Part shown: positions 1-7,821 of the stretch, in pieces
How the letters are laid out: each line of letters starts with the position of its first letter
How positions within the stretch are numbered: position 1 is the first letter of the stretch
Assembly: GCA_026702635.1 (NCBI GenBank)
Contig: JAPPBZ010000298.1
Location: 1 to 8,967, forward strand
DNA length: 8,967 nucleotides
Reading direction: 5' to 3'
DNA from: Bacteroidota bacterium
GTDB taxonomy: Bacteria; Bacteroidota; Rhodothermia; Rhodothermales; Bin80
Program-made: the position numbers and the translations under genes
Notes under the pieces: generated by a model
The model's database searches: none
Seen by the model: only the letters and a program-made list of their open reading frames with translations
Told to the model about the DNA's origin: nothing

Positions 1-1
1 C

Positions 2-943
2 ACCGGATGCCTCGTAGGACTGAGTTTGTTGGCCTACTGTACTCCAACGGAGAGTTCAGATAATCTACTTTCTGATCGCGCAATCAGGGTTGTGGCTACG
101 ACAAGCATCATTGCAGATCTGGTTCGTGAGGTTGGCGGCTCGGAGGTGGTGGTGGAATCGTTAATGGGACCGGGAGTGGATCCGCATCTCTATAAGGCTA
201 GTGCGCGGGATGTTTCGAGAATGGCCGAAGCCGATCTTGTTGTCTACAATGGGTTGCACCTGGAGGGGAAGATGGGAGATCTCTTCGAGGCAATAAAAGA
301 ACAAGGAAGAGCAACGATTGCAGTTGCCGAAGTCGGTGTACCCGATAGCCTCTTGATCACATCGGAACTCTTTCAGGGGAATTATGACCCTCATGTATGG
401 TTTGATGCAACGCTTTGGGCCCAAGCTGCACAGGCTCTTGCAAATGCACTTGGAGCACTGGATCCCGGGCGTGAAGAGTTGTTTTCATCACATGGAGAAG
501 CCTACGCCATTGAATTGATGGAGGTGGATGCGTATGTGCGAAGAAGGGTTGCCGAGATTCCCGAACAGAAGCGGGTACTCGTTACCTCGCATGATGCATT
601 TGGATACTTTGGGCAGGCTTATGGTCTCGAAGTGCATGGTCTTCAAGGGATTTCCACTGTACTAGAAGCGGGAATGGCAGATGTGCAGGATCTGGCAACT
701 CTGGTGGCTGAGCGAAGAATTCCAGCAATGTTTATTGAGTCTTCGGTTTCTCCACGTGGCATTGAAGCGGTACGGGAAGCCGTAAAAGCCAGAGGCTTTG
801 AGGTAAGCATTGGTGGTACATTGTATGGAGATGCACTGGGAGGGGCATCTACCCCGGCATCGACCTATTTGGGGATGATTCGACACAACATTGATACAAT
901 CGTCAAGGCGCTTTCCAATGGTGAACGCAATAGAAGTTCGTGA
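2..943 (+). CDS. troA: Metal-binding protein of a zinc/manganese/iron ABC transporter (TroA/ZnuA family), 5' end cut off by the window
   Basis: Periplasmic or lipid-anchored solute-binding protein that captures a divalent metal (Zn, Mn or Fe) and delivers it to the permeases encoded downstream. The frame is open to the window edge, so the true start lies upstream; the TTG at 26 is not the start because the preceding codons (CLVGLSLLAYC) look like the end of a signal sequence. The Cys at 38-40 could be a lipidation site, although Tyr just before it is unusual for a lipobox. The four expected metal ligands of the TroA/ZnuA class are visible: His in VDPHLY (codon 185-187), His in DPHVWFD (392-394), His in TSHDAFGYF (590-592) and Asp in LYGDALG (830-832). 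FIESSVSPRG and GIST-x2-EAG are also family motifs. The three-His/one-Asp set favours TroA/ZnuA over the PsaA type, but metal specificity cannot be read from it. The 3' end overlaps troB by 26 bases. Confidence 0.93.
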   Translation, partial: TGCLVGLSLLAYCTPTESSDNLLSDRAIRVVATTSIIADLVREVGGSEVVVESLMGPGVDPHLYKASARDVSRMAEADLVVYNGLHLEGKMGDLFEAIKEQGRATIAVAEVGVPDSLLITSELFQGNYDPHVWFDATLWAQAAQALANALGALDPGREELFSSHGEAYAIELMEVDAYVRRRVAEIPEQKRVLVTSHDAFGYFGQAYGLEVHGLQGISTVLEAGMADVQDLATLVAERRIPAMFIESSVSPRGIEAVREAVKARGFEVSIGGTLYGDALGGASTPASTYLGMIRHNIDTIVKALSNGERNRSS

Positions 944-1652
944 CCTTACCGTAGCCTATCGAGAACGTCCGGTCCTGTGGGACATTGATTTGGATGTTGC
1001 TTCTGGAGTATTGATGGCGGTTGTTGGTCCCAACGGTGCGGGGAAGACGACCCTGATCAAAGCAATTCTGGGATTGATGAAGCCGGCGGCTGGTCAGGTC
1101 CGCATCTTGGGGAAGCCGTATCGCAATGTAGCTTCGTCTGTAGGGTACGTGCCGCAACGTGGAACGGTAGATTGGGATTTCCCAACCAGCGTATTGGATG
1201 TGGTCTTGATGGGGCTGTATGGTCGGCTTGGTTGGATTCGCCGGCCCGGTCGTAGCGAGCGCAAGGAAGCGATAGCTGCGCTCGAAAAGGTTGATATGGC
1301 CGGGTTTGCTCATCGTCAAATCAGCCAATTGTCCGGAGGGCAGCGGCAGCGCGTATTTCTGGCACGCGCCCTGATCCAAGACGCTCGTGTATACCTTATG
1401 GATGAGCCCCTACAGGGCGTAGATGCGACGACCGAACGTGCGATTATTGACATCCTGCACTCTCTGCGCTCATCTGGAAAAACGGTTCTGGTCGTACATC
1501 ATGACCTCCAGACGGTCTCAACCTATTTCGATGAAGTCTTGCTTTTGAATGTACGCCGCATTGCAAGTGGACCCGTCTCAGAAGCGTTCACAGATACGAA
1601 TCTGGGACTTACCTATGGAGGGCGCATTGCAATCATCAAGGATGCACAATAA
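918..1652 (+). CDS. troB: Metal ABC transporter ATP-binding protein
   Basis: Cytoplasmic ATPase that powers metal import through the TroC/TroD permeases. All ABC motifs are present in the 244-residue product: Walker A GPNGAGKTT (residues 37-45), Q-loop YVPQR (77-81), signature LSGGQRQR (138-145), Walker B VYLMDEP (158-164), D-loop GVD (167-169) and switch His in VVHHD (around 195). Length is normal for the family. I chose ATG 918 over the TTG at 891 because it gives the usual N-terminus, with the first beta strand starting at about residue 5, and because AAGG lies 9 bases upstream; GTG 921 is an alternative. The gene overlaps the end of troA and its stop is 2 bases before troC, so it is part of one operon. 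No odd features. Confidence 0.96.
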   Translation: MVNAIEVRDLTVAYRERPVLWDIDLDVASGVLMAVVGPNGAGKTTLIKAILGLMKPAAGQVRILGKPYRNVASSVGYVPQRGTVDWDFPTSVLDVVLMGLYGRLGWIRRPGRSERKEAIAALEKVDMAGFAHRQISQLSGGQRQRVFLARALIQDARVYLMDEPLQGVDATTERAIIDILHSLRSSGKTVLVVHHDLQTVSTYFDEVLLLNVRRIASGPVSEAFTDTNLGLTYGGRIAIIKDAQ

Positions 1653-1654
1653 GC

Positions 1655-2767
1655 ATGGAGCAGTTCTTCGACGACTATACGCTCCGCACGGTCACACTCG
1701 GTACTGCCATACTGGGTGCTGTAAGCGGTGCGTTGGGCACGTTTGCAGTGCTGCGAAGGCAGAGCTTGCTGGGAGATGCCGTGTCGCATGCAGCTTTGCC
1801 GGGAATTGGCCTTGCGTTTATTCTGACCAGCAGTAAAGCTTCTCTAGTTTTAATGGTGGGAGCAGGGTTGGCCGGATGGTTAGCCACAGCAGTTGTTTTA
1901 CTCGTAACCACAAGTACACGCGTCAAGTACGACAGTGCGCTTGGGCTTGTATTGTCAGTGTTCTTTGGTGCCGGTCTGGTACTTCTGACCTTTATACAGA
2001 AATATCCCAATGCCAATCAGGCGGGACTTGATTCGTTTCTGTTTGGTCAGGCAGCATCCCTTGTTGTAGGAGATGTCATTACGATGACGGTCTTGGGTGG
2101 GATTGTGTTGGTGGCTTTGCTCTTGTTTTGGAAAGAGTTCAAGCTGCTTGCCTTTGACCCAGAGTTTGCGCACAGTCTGGTATTGCCAGTGCGCTGGTTG
2201 GATATCGGGTTAACGACACTTCTAGTAGTTGCAATTGTGATCGGGCTCCAGACCGTGGGAGTAGTTCTTATGAGTGCCATGATCATTGCGCCTGCAGCAG
2301 CGGCGCGTCAGTGGACGGATAACTTAGGAGTCATGGCGTTGATCTCAATGGTTACAGGGGCTCTCTGTGGGGTCGGTGGGGCATTGTTGAGTACGAGCAC
2401 CTCGAATCTACCGACTGGTCCAACCATTGTGGTATGTGCTGGTGGGTTCGTCGTTGTATCCATGCTGATTGCACCACATCGCGGAATTATTTGGCAGCAG
2501 GTTCGCCAAACGGTCCAGAATCGCAAACTCAAGAGCGAGGCAGTTCTACTGGACTTATTTGAGTTGGCAAGAAAGCATGACGATTTGGGATACCCGCATA
2601 TGGAGACCGCCCTGAGAGTCATCCACCCAAAGAGAGGTACGCTTTATCGGCAGCTGCGTAGATTGGAAGGCAGGGGGCTGGTAAAGATGTATGACAGCGG
2701 GGCGTGGGCGTTGACTCCAGATGGGATTCTAGTCTGCAAACAACTCTTGGATGAGCGGATCCGATGA
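1655..2767 (+). CDS. troC: Metal ABC transporter permease with C-terminal winged-helix domain (ABC-3 family, TroC-like)
   Basis: Integral inner-membrane channel subunit of the metal importer. Residues from about 12 to 273 form the hydrophobic ABC-3 permease domain with several membrane segments; LLGDAVSHAALPG near residues 38-50 is the conserved permease motif of this family. Ordinary permeases of this family are about 270-300 residues; this one is 370. The extra tail (about 289-370) is hydrophilic and reads like a DtxR/MntR-type winged helix: helix LLDLFELARKH, a helix-turn-helix-like part with RGTLYRQLRRLEGRGLV, then a wing-like segment and ALTPDGI. His308, Asp309, Asp310, His315 and His324 sit in the tail. 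The architecture recalls chlamydial YtgC-YtgR, where the repressor part is fused to the permease; here the dimerisation/metal domain is missing. Start ATG 1655 follows the troB stop by 2 bases; the stop overlaps the troD start (ATGA). A regulatory role for the tail is inferred. Confidence 0.93.
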   Translation: MEQFFDDYTLRTVTLGTAILGAVSGALGTFAVLRRQSLLGDAVSHAALPGIGLAFILTSSKASLVLMVGAGLAGWLATAVVLLVTTSTRVKYDSALGLVLSVFFGAGLVLLTFIQKYPNANQAGLDSFLFGQAASLVVGDVITMTVLGGIVLVALLLFWKEFKLLAFDPEFAHSLVLPVRWLDIGLTTLLVVAIVIGLQTVGVVLMSAMIIAPAAAARQWTDNLGVMALISMVTGALCGVGGALLSTSTSNLPTGPTIVVCAGGFVVVSMLIAPHRGIIWQQVRQTVQNRKLKSEAVLLDLFELARKHDDLGYPHMETALRVIHPKRGTLYRQLRRLEGRGLVKMYDSGAWALTPDGILVCKQLLDERIR

Positions 2768-3876
2768 GTACGTTTCAATTGGAAATCCAACTGGTAGCTG
2801 CCGTCGTTGCCGCCGCGTGTGCGCTTCCCGGGACGTTCCTAATTCTGAAGCGGATGGCGATGATGAGTGATGCGATCAGTCACGCGATCCTGCCGGGCAT
2901 CGTGATCGGCTTTTTTCTTACTGGAAATCTGTCGTCTCCACTACTGATATTGGGCGGGGCAGCAGCAGGACTGCTCACAGTCGTATTGGTTGAATGGATA
3001 CGAAAGACAGACCGTGTGCGTGAAGATGCTGCGATTGGATTGGTATTCTCGAGTCTGTTTGCCGTGGGGGTGATCTTAATTGCACGGTTTGCTAGTGATG
3101 TGCATCTGGATACGGATGCTGTGCTGTTGGGGGAGTTGGCGTTTGTGCCATTTGATCGTCTGGAAATTGCAGGATATGATCTGGGTCCCCAGGCTTTGTA
3201 TGCGACAGGGGGTGTTGGGCTGCTTTGCATGGGGTTTATACTCCTGTTCTACAAAGAACTGAAGTTGGCCACATTTGATGGTGCTCTCTGTGCAACGCTG
3301 GGATTTTTGCCGGGGGTACTGCATTATGCGTTGATGGGATTGGTATCCATGACCGCGGTCGCTGCATTTGACGCTGTTGGATCCATCCTAGTCGTTGCCC
3401 TCATGGTTGGACCTCCAGTGAGTGCTTATCTGGTTACCAATCGGTTTGGGCACATGATTCTCTACAGCGTGGCCCTAGGCATTACTGCCTCGATATTGGG
3501 GTACTGGGTGGCGCATCTCTTTGATGCGTCAATTGCAGGGTGTATGGCGGTCATGGTCGGCTTACAGTTTGCCATTCTGTTTTGTGTAGCCCCAGAGCAG
3601 GGATTATTAGCTGCATGGAAACGAAGGAGGCGCCAGAAGTGGCAGTTTGCCATCAAGATGTTGGTCATCCATCTGCTGCAACATGAGGCGACGCCCGAGG
3701 CAGAGCAAGAGTGTCGTATTGATCACCTGCAGGGCCACATGGCATGGGAGGAGTCTTTTGCGCAAGGGGTAGTTACCCGGGCTGCATCGCAGAACTTGCT
3801 GCACACAGTTGGAGAGTATTTAGAGTTAACGCACACGGGTCGCGAGCTCGCCCGCGAAGCAATTGTTCATTCCTGA
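2764..3876 (+). CDS. troD: Second metal ABC transporter permease with degenerate C-terminal winged-helix-like domain (TroD-like)
   Basis: Second membrane subunit, expected to pair with TroC. Residues from about 5 to 285 are the ABC-3 permease domain; MSDAISHAILPGIVIGFFL is the conserved family motif, matching SLLGDAVSHAALPG in the partner. At 370 residues it is about 80 longer than a simple permease. After a basic stretch (KRRRRQK, near 286-292) the tail contains a poorly conserved helix-turn-helix-like part and ends with LELTHTGRELA, which matches the closing wing and helix of DtxR-like domains (typically LxLTxxGRxLA). His303, His307, Cys317, His321 and His325 are regularly spaced and could bind metal. 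The start overlaps the troC stop by 4 bases, a normal sign of translational coupling. The permease assignment is firm; the tail assignment rests on pattern likeness only. Confidence 0.92.
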   Translation: MSTFQLEIQLVAAVVAAACALPGTFLILKRMAMMSDAISHAILPGIVIGFFLTGNLSSPLLILGGAAAGLLTVVLVEWIRKTDRVREDAAIGLVFSSLFAVGVILIARFASDVHLDTDAVLLGELAFVPFDRLEIAGYDLGPQALYATGGVGLLCMGFILLFYKELKLATFDGALCATLGFLPGVLHYALMGLVSMTAVAAFDAVGSILVVALMVGPPVSAYLVTNRFGHMILYSVALGITASILGYWVAHLFDASIAGCMAVMVGLQFAILFCVAPEQGLLAAWKRRRRQKWQFAIKMLVIHLLQHEATPEAEQECRIDHLQGHMAWEESFAQGVVTRAASQNLLHTVGEYLELTHTGRELAREAIVHS

Positions 3877-3878
3877 AG

Positions 3879-3891
3879 CCAGAATTTCTGG
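3879..3891. terminator. Weak hairpin between convergent tro and ccmF units
   Basis: CCAGAATTTCTGG is a near-perfect palindrome (5-6 base pairs) in the 39-base gap where two transcription units meet tail to tail. A second short palindrome, GGTTAACC, follows at 3896-3903. Neither side has a T-run, so a classical intrinsic terminator is not supported; position is the main argument. Confidence 0.2.
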
Positions 3892-3915
3892 AACTGGTTA
3901 ACCCCGGGAAGCGTC

Positions 3916-6288
3916 TCAGCGCAGGTCCATAATCCGCCGGGATGCAGATAAAAGAAAACCACCACTGAGCAGGATAATTCCAATCCAGACAAGACTGATT
4001 GCCGGTTTTTCCTGAGCCTGTACCACGACATAGTCCGCTGCAGTCGCACCGTCGAGGGAGAGCGTGATCTCTCCGGTGTCGACATTCATACGCGTAAAAT
4101 AGTACCCAATTCCTCCGAATTGTGCACCAATGGGGTTCACACTGCGGTCAGTACGAATCACATAAATCGGTATCACCTCCTCAATCAGATTGGTGCTCAT
4201 CTCAACGACCTGCAGCACCGCACCTACGGCAATTTCTGTGCGTGCCACTTCTTCCTCACTCAGGACAGATTGTAAGTCCACTCTGGTATCGAATCCGATG
4301 AAGGTAACCTGATAGGCACCATTATTAATGAGGGTACTTTGTCCTCGGCGCAAAACAAGCTCATTCTCCAAGTCCCCATTGTCTAGCATTTGACGAGGTG
4401 TGACCGCAACGTAGACATCTTTTTCGAAGTAGGGTTTGAGGTCCGGGTGCTGTATCCATTGGCCCGTACTAGACTCATAGGCAACGGGTTTGAGGCGAAA
4501 GGATTGTCCGCTCGGATCGGTAAAATCAAGCACAAAGCGAGTATGTCCGCGCTCTCCAGGTTCGGTTCCAATGTAGGATACCTCATATCCTGCAACACGC
4601 GTAGGCTGTCCCTGCTCCACGACAAAGTTGTCCCGGTCACTGCCTCGCGGTGCATCCGAGATTGCTCGGCTGAATCCAGAGGATGCGATGATGCCGATGA
4701 CCATCACGCCCAAGCCCACATGTGCAAGTGCTCCACCTGCTAATTTCAAGTTTCCCCGTCCTATCCGCCAGAGCACAGAAAAATTGCCATAGAAGGCAAA
4801 AAACGCCATAAAAAGGAGCAGCATCAACTGAATTCCATAGCCGTGGCGCTGCCAGAAGGTCTGCCCCTCTAAAACTGTTTCTGTCGCAAATGGGGTCAGA
4901 ATCAATACGATGACAGTGCTGAAAGTAGCCAAAAGTACAGGCCAGATCAGGACACGGTTTATCTTCTGGATGTTCATCTTGGTCCACCAGAAAAGTTGCC
5001 CCAGGCCGGCTAAGAATAAAATCCCTACTGTGATTGGCAGGGTCCATTCATTGTAAAAATCAATGGGGACTGTTGCCGGGTTGTTGTTGAACAGTTTTCC
5101 AAATATGGGGGCACTAGTACCTAGGATCACCACGGCTGCAATCACGACCAAAAGGACAGCCCCTGAGAATACCAGAAACTCACGTGACAGAAAATGAGCC
5201 TCCTGCTGCGCAGCAGGGAGATCACGGTAGCGCCACACAAACAACCCAAAGCCCAAAAGCCCCATCGCCAGAATCCAGATCAGGAGCTGGTTATAGAGCC
5301 CAAGATCAACGAATGCATGGACGGAAGCGTCTCCCAGAATGCCGCTCCGTGTCAGAAAGGTCGAGTAGACCACCAGGATATAGGCTAGGATAGACAAAAA
5401 GAGAGCTGCCTTATGTCCAATCCCTCCCTTGCGCTGAATGAGCATCAGATGCACTGCAGCGATTCCGACCAGCCACGGTACGAATGAAGAATTTTCCACT
5501 GGATCCCAGGCCCAGTATCCACCAAAGTTCAATGTCTCATAGGCCCAGTAACCGCCCATGGCGATTCCGATACCGAGACACATGACGCTAATCAGTGTCC
5601 AGGGGAGTGCAGGTCGCACCCACTGTGTATAGCGCCGTTTCCAAAGCGCAACCACGGCAAAGGCAAAGGGTGCGATCATTGTGGTGAACCCGACGAAAAG
5701 CATCGGAGGATGGATTACCATCCAATAGTTTTGCAGGAGATCATTAAGACCCGTTCCGTCTGCAGGCACAAAATCTGGGTTCGACTGAAAGATGGGAGCA
5801 TCTGGGTTCGCTTCTACCAGTGTTGCAAAGGGGGCAGCACCAATCTCAATGGAACCAAGCCGGATCCCCACAATCATCATAAGAAGGAAAACCTGGCAAA
5901 ACGCCACAACCGTCATCACAGGGGCTTTGTAATCTGGCGCGGCCCACCGAATTAATGCAAACCCCATCAGGCAGTTCATGATGATCCAAAGCAGGAAAGA
6001 GCCTTCCTGACCCTCCCAACTTGCGGAAAACAGGAAATGAAATGGTAAATCCCGGGATGAATGGGCCCAAACATAATTGTACTGGAACTGGTGAGTTGCA
6101 ATAAGGACAATCAGAAGTAGCCACGCACTGAAAAGGCAGATGGTCATCACGCCCCACAGTATTTTCCCCAGACGATAAAAAGACTGTCCAAGATACTTCT
6201 GTTCTGCAGCCTGATAGAACGCAAAGACAGACAGGATGCAACTCACAAAAGCGATCAGAATTAGTATGTGTCCAACGATTCCTGACAT
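3916..6288 (-). CDS. ccmF: Cytochrome c maturation haem-lyase subunit CcmF
   Basis: Inner-membrane protein of the System I cytochrome c maturation pathway; with CcmH-type partners it attaches haem to the CxxCH motif of apocytochromes outside the membrane. The 790-residue product shows WEGQEGSFLLW (91-101), NYWMVIHPPML (187-197), the WWD haem-handling motif GGYWAWDPVENSSF (256-269) and RSGILGDASVHAF (314-326). Four His fit the known CcmF haem ligands: His193 and His324 (periplasmic), His280 and His523 (in membrane helices, the latter in GGALAHVGLG). A soluble domain of about 220 residues follows (about 541-763) before a final membrane helix, so the protein is longer than E. coli CcmF (about 650 residues). 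The start ATG abuts the mpl stop (TAAATG) with no visible ribosome site, suggesting coupling to mpl. No other ccm gene is in the window. CcmF rather than NrfE/CcsA is favoured by length and motifs. Confidence 0.94.
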   Translation of the reverse strand: MSGIVGHILILIAFVSCILSVFAFYQAAEQKYLGQSFYRLGKILWGVMTICLFSAWLLLIVLIATHQFQYNYVWAHSSRDLPFHFLFSASWEGQEGSFLLWIIMNCLMGFALIRWAAPDYKAPVMTVVAFCQVFLLMMIVGIRLGSIEIGAAPFATLVEANPDAPIFQSNPDFVPADGTGLNDLLQNYWMVIHPPMLFVGFTTMIAPFAFAVVALWKRRYTQWVRPALPWTLISVMCLGIGIAMGGYWAYETLNFGGYWAWDPVENSSFVPWLVGIAAVHLMLIQRKGGIGHKAALFLSILAYILVVYSTFLTRSGILGDASVHAFVDLGLYNQLLIWILAMGLLGFGLFVWRYRDLPAAQQEAHFLSREFLVFSGAVLLVVIAAVVILGTSAPIFGKLFNNNPATVPIDFYNEWTLPITVGILFLAGLGQLFWWTKMNIQKINRVLIWPVLLATFSTVIVLILTPFATETVLEGQTFWQRHGYGIQLMLLLFMAFFAFYGNFSVLWRIGRGNLKLAGGALAHVGLGVMVIGIIASSGFSRAISDAPRGSDRDNFVVEQGQPTRVAGYEVSYIGTEPGERGHTRFVLDFTDPSGQSFRLKPVAYESSTGQWIQHPDLKPYFEKDVYVAVTPRQMLDNGDLENELVLRRGQSTLINNGAYQVTFIGFDTRVDLQSVLSEEEVARTEIAVGAVLQVVEMSTNLIEEVIPIYVIRTDRSVNPIGAQFGGIGYYFTRMNVDTGEITLSLDGATAADYVVVQAQEKPAISLVWIGIILLSGGFLLSASRRIMDLR

Positions 6289-7752
6289 TTACCGGTTGTG
6301 TGCAGAAAGAGCAGTCAGTAAATCCTGGTGCAGACCACTAAAGCTCCCGTTGCTCATGATCAAGATCACATCGTCAGAACGTGCATCTTCGAGAAGCACC
6401 TCAAGTAAAGAAGAGGCAGACTCAAAGGATTGGGCCTGCGTACCCATCGCGCGGATCCGTTTTAGGACCGTTTGAATATCCATGAAGTGCTCCCGCACAT
6501 CATTGTGACGAAAAGGTGGAGCACACAAGTAGGCTCTCGCCGCTCCCTGAAAGGCTTCTCCATACGCAGCTTCAAATATTTTTCGGCGGCTGGAGTTGGA
6601 GCGCGGCTCAAACACGGCCAGTAATCGCCGATTGGGCCAGCGCTCCGCTGCCGCTTGAATGGTCGCACGCACCGCAGTCGGATGATGTGCAAAATCGTCA
6701 ACGACCAGGATACCGGCAGGTTCACCCAGAATTTCCTGTCGTCGTTTTACACCAGGGAAAGAGGAGAGTCCATTTGCGATTTCAGCTGCGGTTAATCCTT
6801 CATGCAGGGCAACGGTACTGGCTGCAAGTGCATTGCGAAGATTATGACTTCCACTCATGGGCAACAGCATTTGTCCTAGACCCTGTCCGAGATAGTGCAG
6901 GTTGAACTCGATTCCCTTATCGGAAGTGTGGGTCACCTGTCCAGAGACATCATGATGCGGGTCCAGTCCATAGGTCAGTACAGGAGCCGCACCGGTGTTC
7001 AACTTCGCGGTAGTATCACCGGAGAGGACCAGTAGGCCATCGGGAGGAATCAATTTCGTGAAAGCTTCAAATGCTTCCTGATACTCCTCCCATGATGCAT
7101 AGATATCCGCATGATCAAATTCCATGGAGGTTACAATCGCAACCTGCGGTGCATAGTGCAAGAATTTAGGATTCTTATCAAAATAGGCGCTGTCGTATTC
7201 ATCTCCTTCAATCACGAATTGGGGAGCGGTTCCGATAGAGAAGCTTTGCTCAAGATCCTGTAGCACGCCTCCAATTAAAAACCCTGGATCCCGCCCGGCC
7301 GTCCGTAGCAAGTGTACCAGCATTCCGGTTGTTGTTGTTTTTCCGTGCGTTCCAGCGACGACTAGGTTTCGGCGGTCTTTTAGGAAAAAATGGTAGAGTG
7401 CTTCAGGAAGCGATAGTTGTGGGATGGATTGTTCTCTGGCCAGGGTTGCTTCGGGATGGGTCGGTACACAGGCATTGCCAGGGATGACCAAGTCGGGCAG
7501 GGGAGTCAGGTTCTTATCTGAATATCCATCGTAGACGGGGATCCCCTGGTTCTGCAGGAACGTGCTCATCGGGGGATAGACCCCACTGTCAGATCCACGT
7601 ACCGCGTATCCTGCCTCCCTCAAGAGGCCTGCCAGTGCTCCCATCCCTGTACCGCAAATCCCGATCAGATAGATATCCTTTGTATCGGGTTTCGGGGATG
7701 GTCTGTCAAATATTCGCAGATTTGCATCGGCAAAATCCGCCAGAGCTCTCAT
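6289..7752 (-). CDS. mpl: UDP-N-acetylmuramate:L-alanyl-gamma-D-glutamyl-meso-diaminopimelate ligase (Mpl)
   Basis: Cytoplasmic murein-recycling enzyme that uses ATP to join the tripeptide L-Ala-gamma-D-Glu-meso-DAP to UDP-MurNAc, bypassing MurC, MurD and MurE. It belongs to the Mur ligase family: N-terminal nucleotide-binding IGICGTGMGALAG (30-42), P-loop AGTHGKTTTT (133-142), central EGDEYDSAYFDKNPKF (182-197), MEFDHADIY (210-218), GSHNLRNALAA (301-311) and C-terminal DDFAHHPTA (352-360). The EGDEYDSAYFD segment, FEPRSNSSRR (381-390) and MSNGSFSGLH (466-475) are Mpl hallmarks that separate it from MurC. The 487-residue product is about 30 longer than E. coli Mpl, mainly through about 25 residues before the first strand. 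I kept ATG 7752 because an in-frame stop lies upstream with no other start between; no ribosome site is visible. It is the first gene of a unit with ccmF. Presence of Mpl implies meso-DAP peptidoglycan. Confidence 0.95.
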   Translation of the reverse strand: MRALADFADANLRIFDRPSPKPDTKDIYLIGICGTGMGALAGLLREAGYAVRGSDSGVYPPMSTFLQNQGIPVYDGYSDKNLTPLPDLVIPGNACVPTHPEATLAREQSIPQLSLPEALYHFFLKDRRNLVVAGTHGKTTTTGMLVHLLRTAGRDPGFLIGGVLQDLEQSFSIGTAPQFVIEGDEYDSAYFDKNPKFLHYAPQVAIVTSMEFDHADIYASWEEYQEAFEAFTKLIPPDGLLVLSGDTTAKLNTGAAPVLTYGLDPHHDVSGQVTHTSDKGIEFNLHYLGQGLGQMLLPMSGSHNLRNALAASTVALHEGLTAAEIANGLSSFPGVKRRQEILGEPAGILVVDDFAHHPTAVRATIQAAAERWPNRRLLAVFEPRSNSSRRKIFEAAYGEAFQGAARAYLCAPPFRHNDVREHFMDIQTVLKRIRAMGTQAQSFESASSLLEVLLEDARSDDVILIMSNGSFSGLHQDLLTALSAHNR

Positions 7753-7821
7753 TTGGCGGACTGCGGCGTTGCAGTTTCTTTATGAGAACTCAAATAGGAT
7801 GCTAAAAAGTTAGGTACTACC

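Noticed and set aside
891..917. TTG start for troB giving 9 more residues
   Set aside because: Adds unusual residues before the family-typical N-terminus; ATG 918 has a better upstream AAGG.
903..1379. 158-codon open frame on the minus strand inside troB
   Set aside because: It lies antisense to a gene with all ABC motifs and its product has no recognisable domain; a shadow frame.
4637..5047. 136-codon minus-strand frame inside ccmF
   Set aside because: Same strand but different frame from a firmly identified gene; product is low-complexity and without motifs.
5846..6241. 131-codon minus-strand frame inside ccmF, rich in Cys
   Set aside because: Overlaps the membrane helices of CcmF in another frame; Cys content comes from reading hydrophobic codons out of frame.
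6516..6905. 129-codon plus-strand frame inside mpl
   Set aside because: Antisense shadow of Mpl motif-bearing sequence.
6289..7752. MurC instead of Mpl
   Set aside because: EGDEYDSAYFDKNPKF, FEPRSN and MSNGSFSGLH are Mpl-type; length also fits Mpl.
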